Assembly: GCA_037447655.1 (NCBI GenBank)
Contig: JBBHKE010001136.1
Location: forward strand, 1 to 45,629
Direction of reading: 5' to 3'
DNA: 45,629 bases
Source of the DNA: Zygnema cylindricum
Lineage: Eukaryota; Streptophyta; Zygnematophyceae; Zygnematales; Zygnemataceae
Position 1 is the first letter of the stretch, and each line of letters opens with the position of its first letter. Below are positions 42,511 through 45,629 of this stretch, piece after piece. Made by a program: the position numbers and the translations under genes. Under the pieces are notes generated by a model. It was not told the origin of the DNA and ran no database searches. It saw nothing but the letters and a program-made list of their open reading frames with translations.

Positions 42511-43194
42511 TGAAATAAACGAGAAATTCCCATTCAATAGTCTTAAGAACCAAAAACCTATCAGGATGCAAAGGCAAACCCACAACCTAAACAATGGATA
42601 TAGTTGTTAGTGAGGAATAGAAGAGTATGGCTGAAAATGATATTGGGGAATTTTAGGCATTGCCTGAAGAGAGGAAACCTATGGGATCAAATTGCTTTCC
42701 ATATAAGGGTTAATGATAGGATGGATAGGGAGATTTATGTTAGTGGCTAGAGGATCATCAGGAGTATATAGTTTATTTTAAGGGACAAATAAAAGAGGAT
42801 GCATAAAAGAGGATGGCCTCCCACGTGAGGATTGAGACAAGTTTTGGTATTCGCCTGTTTGTTTATGTTTTGTTAACATGTTTATTTATTCACATTATAA
42901 AGCTTATACTGTAAAATGGCCTTGAAATATGTGGACATTGTTTACATTGTATGTGAAGTAGTTTCCTTTTCTGTATTCATCCGTACAGGCATATCAAACT
43001 ACACATACATTTTTGTGTAGCACTATTTTCTAGTACAAAACCCGTGTACGAGACAAAAGTAACGGTTGGCGGCACTAATTTAGGTGGACGATGTACTATT
43101 GGTATCACCCAAAATGTAGTGAGAGTAAAGGAATTTCTTAAAACTAGAGTTAAATGCAGAGCTCAAAGATTGAGAGAAGATAAGGTACAGGAGT

Positions 43195-43500
43195 CTTCAC
43201 TCCTACTGGACACGGTATGAAATTATTCTCAAAAAAATAGTGAGGAGAGTGAAGAGAAATGGCAAGATCGCCGTATGCACAAATGGTTGGATGTCACATG
43301 CATCCTTATGATGGAGACAAGGCTAGAGTTGGCTTCAATCTTGTCCATGAAAAGGACAGTCTTTTTGGCAAACTTGGGAAAGGAGCTTTGGAGTGGGTAA
43401 AAAGGATCTTTGGATACATTAAGCAAACACAAATGAGAGATTGGCATTTTTGCCTAGCGGGAGCATTCATCTTGTCGGAAGTTGTGAGACAAATCATGTA
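43195..43500 (+). pseudogene. Decayed Ty1/copia reverse transcriptase/RNase H junction
   Basis: In one frame, with three stops, the plus strand reads FTPTGHGMKLFSKK, then EMARSPYAQMVG, and later GALEWVKRIFGYIKQT. These match the copia pol landmarks TPL-xH-KLSK, E-M--VPYASAVGSLMY and W-AVKRILRYLKGT, in order and at normal spacing. The central MYAM-TRPD segment is ruined. It is a dead retrotransposon fragment, and no LTRs were identified. Confidence 0.7.
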
Positions 43501-44573
43501 AATTACATACACATGACGAAATCAACAAACGTCGTTACTAGAAACCTCCAGAAGAAATTAACCTACAACATTAACTAAAGCATTATGATAAAAAGTTGTA
43601 AATTACAAGAATTGTACGAGATACTCATTGAACGGTTGAAACGGCATAGCAATATTCATAGAACTTTCTAGAATTTTCATCAAGTAATCCGTTTAGCAAT
43701 GGTTTTAAAACATATGTTTCAATGTTAATGAAGCAAATTGCAATCTTTTATCTTTTCATTCACTTGAAGTTGAACTTGTTAGACTTCCAACTTTCAAGAA
43801 ATTTGTACAGTACTCAAAAAAAATAGTATTGATTTCAAGTTATTACACTTTCAAACCAACATGGAACTTATAAAACTTAAAATATGATTTTGAATGGACA
43901 TTCAGTCGTAACTCGTGAGTTTGACCCCACCCCTTCCAACCCTCCCCTCCTTCCCCTCCCCTTTGCCCCCTCACCTTCTAAATCTAGAATGTGTTAGAAA
44001 AGATACATGATATTTTCCGCCTTCACAAACCCAGGTAAACTTGACCATTAAAGAAACACAAATCTAGTAAAAGGATCTACAATAATTTTGTTAAAAATAC
44101 ATCTTTATGACCCTTTCTTACCCCCCCCCACCGTTCCCTTTGATAAACCACCTCCATCTTGTCTAACCTTAGTGTGGGTGTGCACGACAAAAAACACTCC
44201 TCTCTATTTTCACACCTTGGGCAAGATTTCTTTAAACCAAAAGGACAATCCATGGTGTTTATTTAAAGGAAGGAACACCCTTCAAGAAATAAAGTGTTTT
44301 TTTCTTATAAAAGACAAAAACATACAACAGAAAAAACATAAATAAATAGAATACCTATCCTCCCCACCCCCCATCCTCCATTCTAAGGACCAGAAAAAAT
44401 GATGAAAACAAGGATTGTGTCTGATGATTTTGATTTGAGTGTAATGAGCTGATTTGATTGATCTCTTTTGATCTGAGTTGATTCGACGGAATTGACGTTT
44501 TGCGACCAATCATTTTCTGAAAAAGGCATTTATAACAAAGAGTGCTCGCTGTGAATCAAAATTTTGAGCGAGT
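43501..44573. other. No gene recognised
   Basis: AT-rich, with C-rich short tracts at 43925-43975 and 44120-44135. No supported exon. Confidence 0.45.
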
Positions 44574-44656
44574 TTCAGTGCGAAATTCAGTGCGAAATTC
44601 AGTGCGAAATTCAGTACCAAAATCAATGCGAAATTCAGTGCTAAAATCAGTGCGGA
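44574..44656 (+). repeat. 12-bp tandem array, GTGCGAAATTCA units
   Basis: About seven units with variants (TACCAAAATCAA, TGCTAAAATCAG). It is related in sequence to the 24-bp array that follows 170 bp later. Confidence 0.85.
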
Positions 44657-44822
44657 ACTTACAGTACACTGTAGTAATATTTAGTGCGACATTGTGCGAA
44701 TTCAGGGCAGATTCACCGGAGCAGACAGCTCGAGCAAAAACCATACCGATCCACAGCCCATGGCACGGCTTCAGAGAGTGACACCAGACATAATACGAAC
44801 TAAAATCCGCTGCGAAATTTCA

Positions 44823-45095
44823 CGCGACATTCCATGCGACATTTAGTGCGACATTCATTGCAACATTTAGTGCGACATTCATTGCGACATTTAGTGCGAC
44901 ATTCCATGCGACATTTAGTGCGACATTCATTGCAACATTTAGTGCGACATTCCATGCGACATTTAGTGCGACATTCATTGCAACATTTAGTGCGACATTC
45001 ATTGCGACATTTAGTGCGACATTCCATGCGACATTTAGTGCGACATTCCATGCGACATTTAGTGCGACATTCCATGCGACATTTAGTGCGACATT
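44823..45095 (+). repeat. 24-bp tandem array built from two 12-mers
   Basis: About eleven units of TGCGACATTTAG plus TGCGACATTC(C/A)(A/T), with two or three variants interspersed (TGCAACATTTAG). Frames on both strands are open throughout because the period is a multiple of three; I regard them as non-coding. Confidence 0.93.
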
Positions 45096-45164
45096 ACCGA
45101 AAATCATTAAATAGTGTTAAAAACACTATTTAAAGGAGTGGACTAAAATCTGCCACATCTTCTG

Positions 45165-45240
45165 CACTAAATTAGTGTGGTATATTCTAATTTCGCATTA
45201 ACACGAATAATCCTTAACGCTAATAGCGCTGGGCAGTGTA
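45165..45240. mobile_element. Right end of a TA-flanked MITE-like sequence
   Basis: TTAACGCTAATAGCGCTGGGCAGTG followed by TA resembles the right terminus of the CACCGCC family. A possible left end (TACACTG near 44664) would place the 24-bp array inside the element. Confidence 0.45.
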
Positions 45241-45629
45241 GTCAGTGGAAAGCCGGATTCTGGAAGTCCCTCTCATCTGTAATCTTGCCTGTCTTCTAAA
45301 TCTTTGCCTAAAACATTTGTTGAAATGAATGCAAGGTTTTGCAAAAACATATGTAGAGAGAAATCTCTAAAACCCTAAACAAGCTCAGACAATTCCAGCC
45401 TCCTAATTGTAGTGTTACAAAGAGACAAATATTTGGAAGAAACCTTCACAAGTTTTATGGTGTGAGGTGTGTCAGAAAGATTTTTCGAGAATATATACAG
45501 CAAGTAAGTTCATCTTTATCCTTCTCTCGCTCTCTCTCTATGTCTCTTTTTGTTTCTCTCTTTATCATTCTCTTTCCCTATCTCTAAACGTGTTTGAAAC
45601 CCTAAATAGTCCTCATTCCTTCCCTCTCC
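45241..45629. other. End of window, no gene recognised
   Basis: An AAG/GTAAGTT-like donor context occurs near 45503, followed by a CTCTCT-rich tract (45515-45560), so an exon-intron boundary is possible, but no similarity supports it. Confidence 0.3.

Noticed and set aside
44823-45095. Possible CRISPR-like array
   Set aside because: Units are contiguous 24-mers without unique spacers, in a plant nuclear context.
44800-45133. Open frames on both strands reading RHLVRHS or ECRTKCRM repeats
   Set aside because: A 24-bp tandem repeat has a period divisible by three, so every stop-free frame stays open; no start context or similarity.

Overview
The window is nuclear DNA of a plant (streptophyte, probably a land plant). 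The evidence is spliced genes with GT-AG introns, a peroxisomal 3-ketoacyl-CoA thiolase with an N-terminal PTS2-type signal, and a homologue of HIT4, a family known from plants. Base composition is AT-rich, and much of the space between genes is short non-autonomous DNA transposons (MITEs). I cannot name the species. All exon structures were read by eye from splice consensus, frame and family similarity.

Layout. 1-3900: no host gene; a decayed Ty3/gypsy integrase-chromodomain remnant and two TA-flanked MITEs. 3944-7669: a hAT-like MITE with a perfect 8-bp target duplication, an internal two-exon piece of a WDR82/Swd2-like WD40 gene, a second chimeric copy of the MITE, and a 438-bp direct repeat bracketing the insert. 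7937-8953: a small two-exon gene with a KEN box and an RVSF (PP1-docking) motif. 10383-15010, minus strand: a complete 13-exon thiolase of 459 codons. 17206-18513: another hAT-like MITE and the orphan last exon of an Lsi2/ArsB-like transporter. 19258-20152: an orphan terminal exon and two MITEs, repeated at 25043-25894. 21329-24916: an A1-family aspartic protease that loses its C-terminal exons where the 852-bp repeat begins. 25043-29939: a dense nest of TA- and TAA/TTA-flanked MITEs. 31225-37303: a complete HIT4-like gene, with phase-compatible alternative 3' exons at 38724-38785 and 39726-39797. 40037-41690: a partial duplication of the thiolase 3' end, with exons 12 and 13. 42180-43500: Ty1/copia remnants. 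44574-45239: 12- and 24-bp tandem arrays grown inside a MITE-like sequence.

The main theme is local genome rearrangement. Three duplicated blocks each have one boundary in or at a MITE, and two have the other boundary at a (GGGAGA/TCTCCC)n tract. This suggests break-induced or template-switching repair initiated at polypurine tracts and resolved through MITE homology. It would explain the gene fragments (WDR82-like, thiolase exons 12-13, transporter last exon, truncated protease). The intact genes are not an operon and have no evident shared pathway: peroxisomal beta-oxidation (thiolase), chromatin (HIT4-like), and possibly the cell cycle (KEN/RVSF protein).
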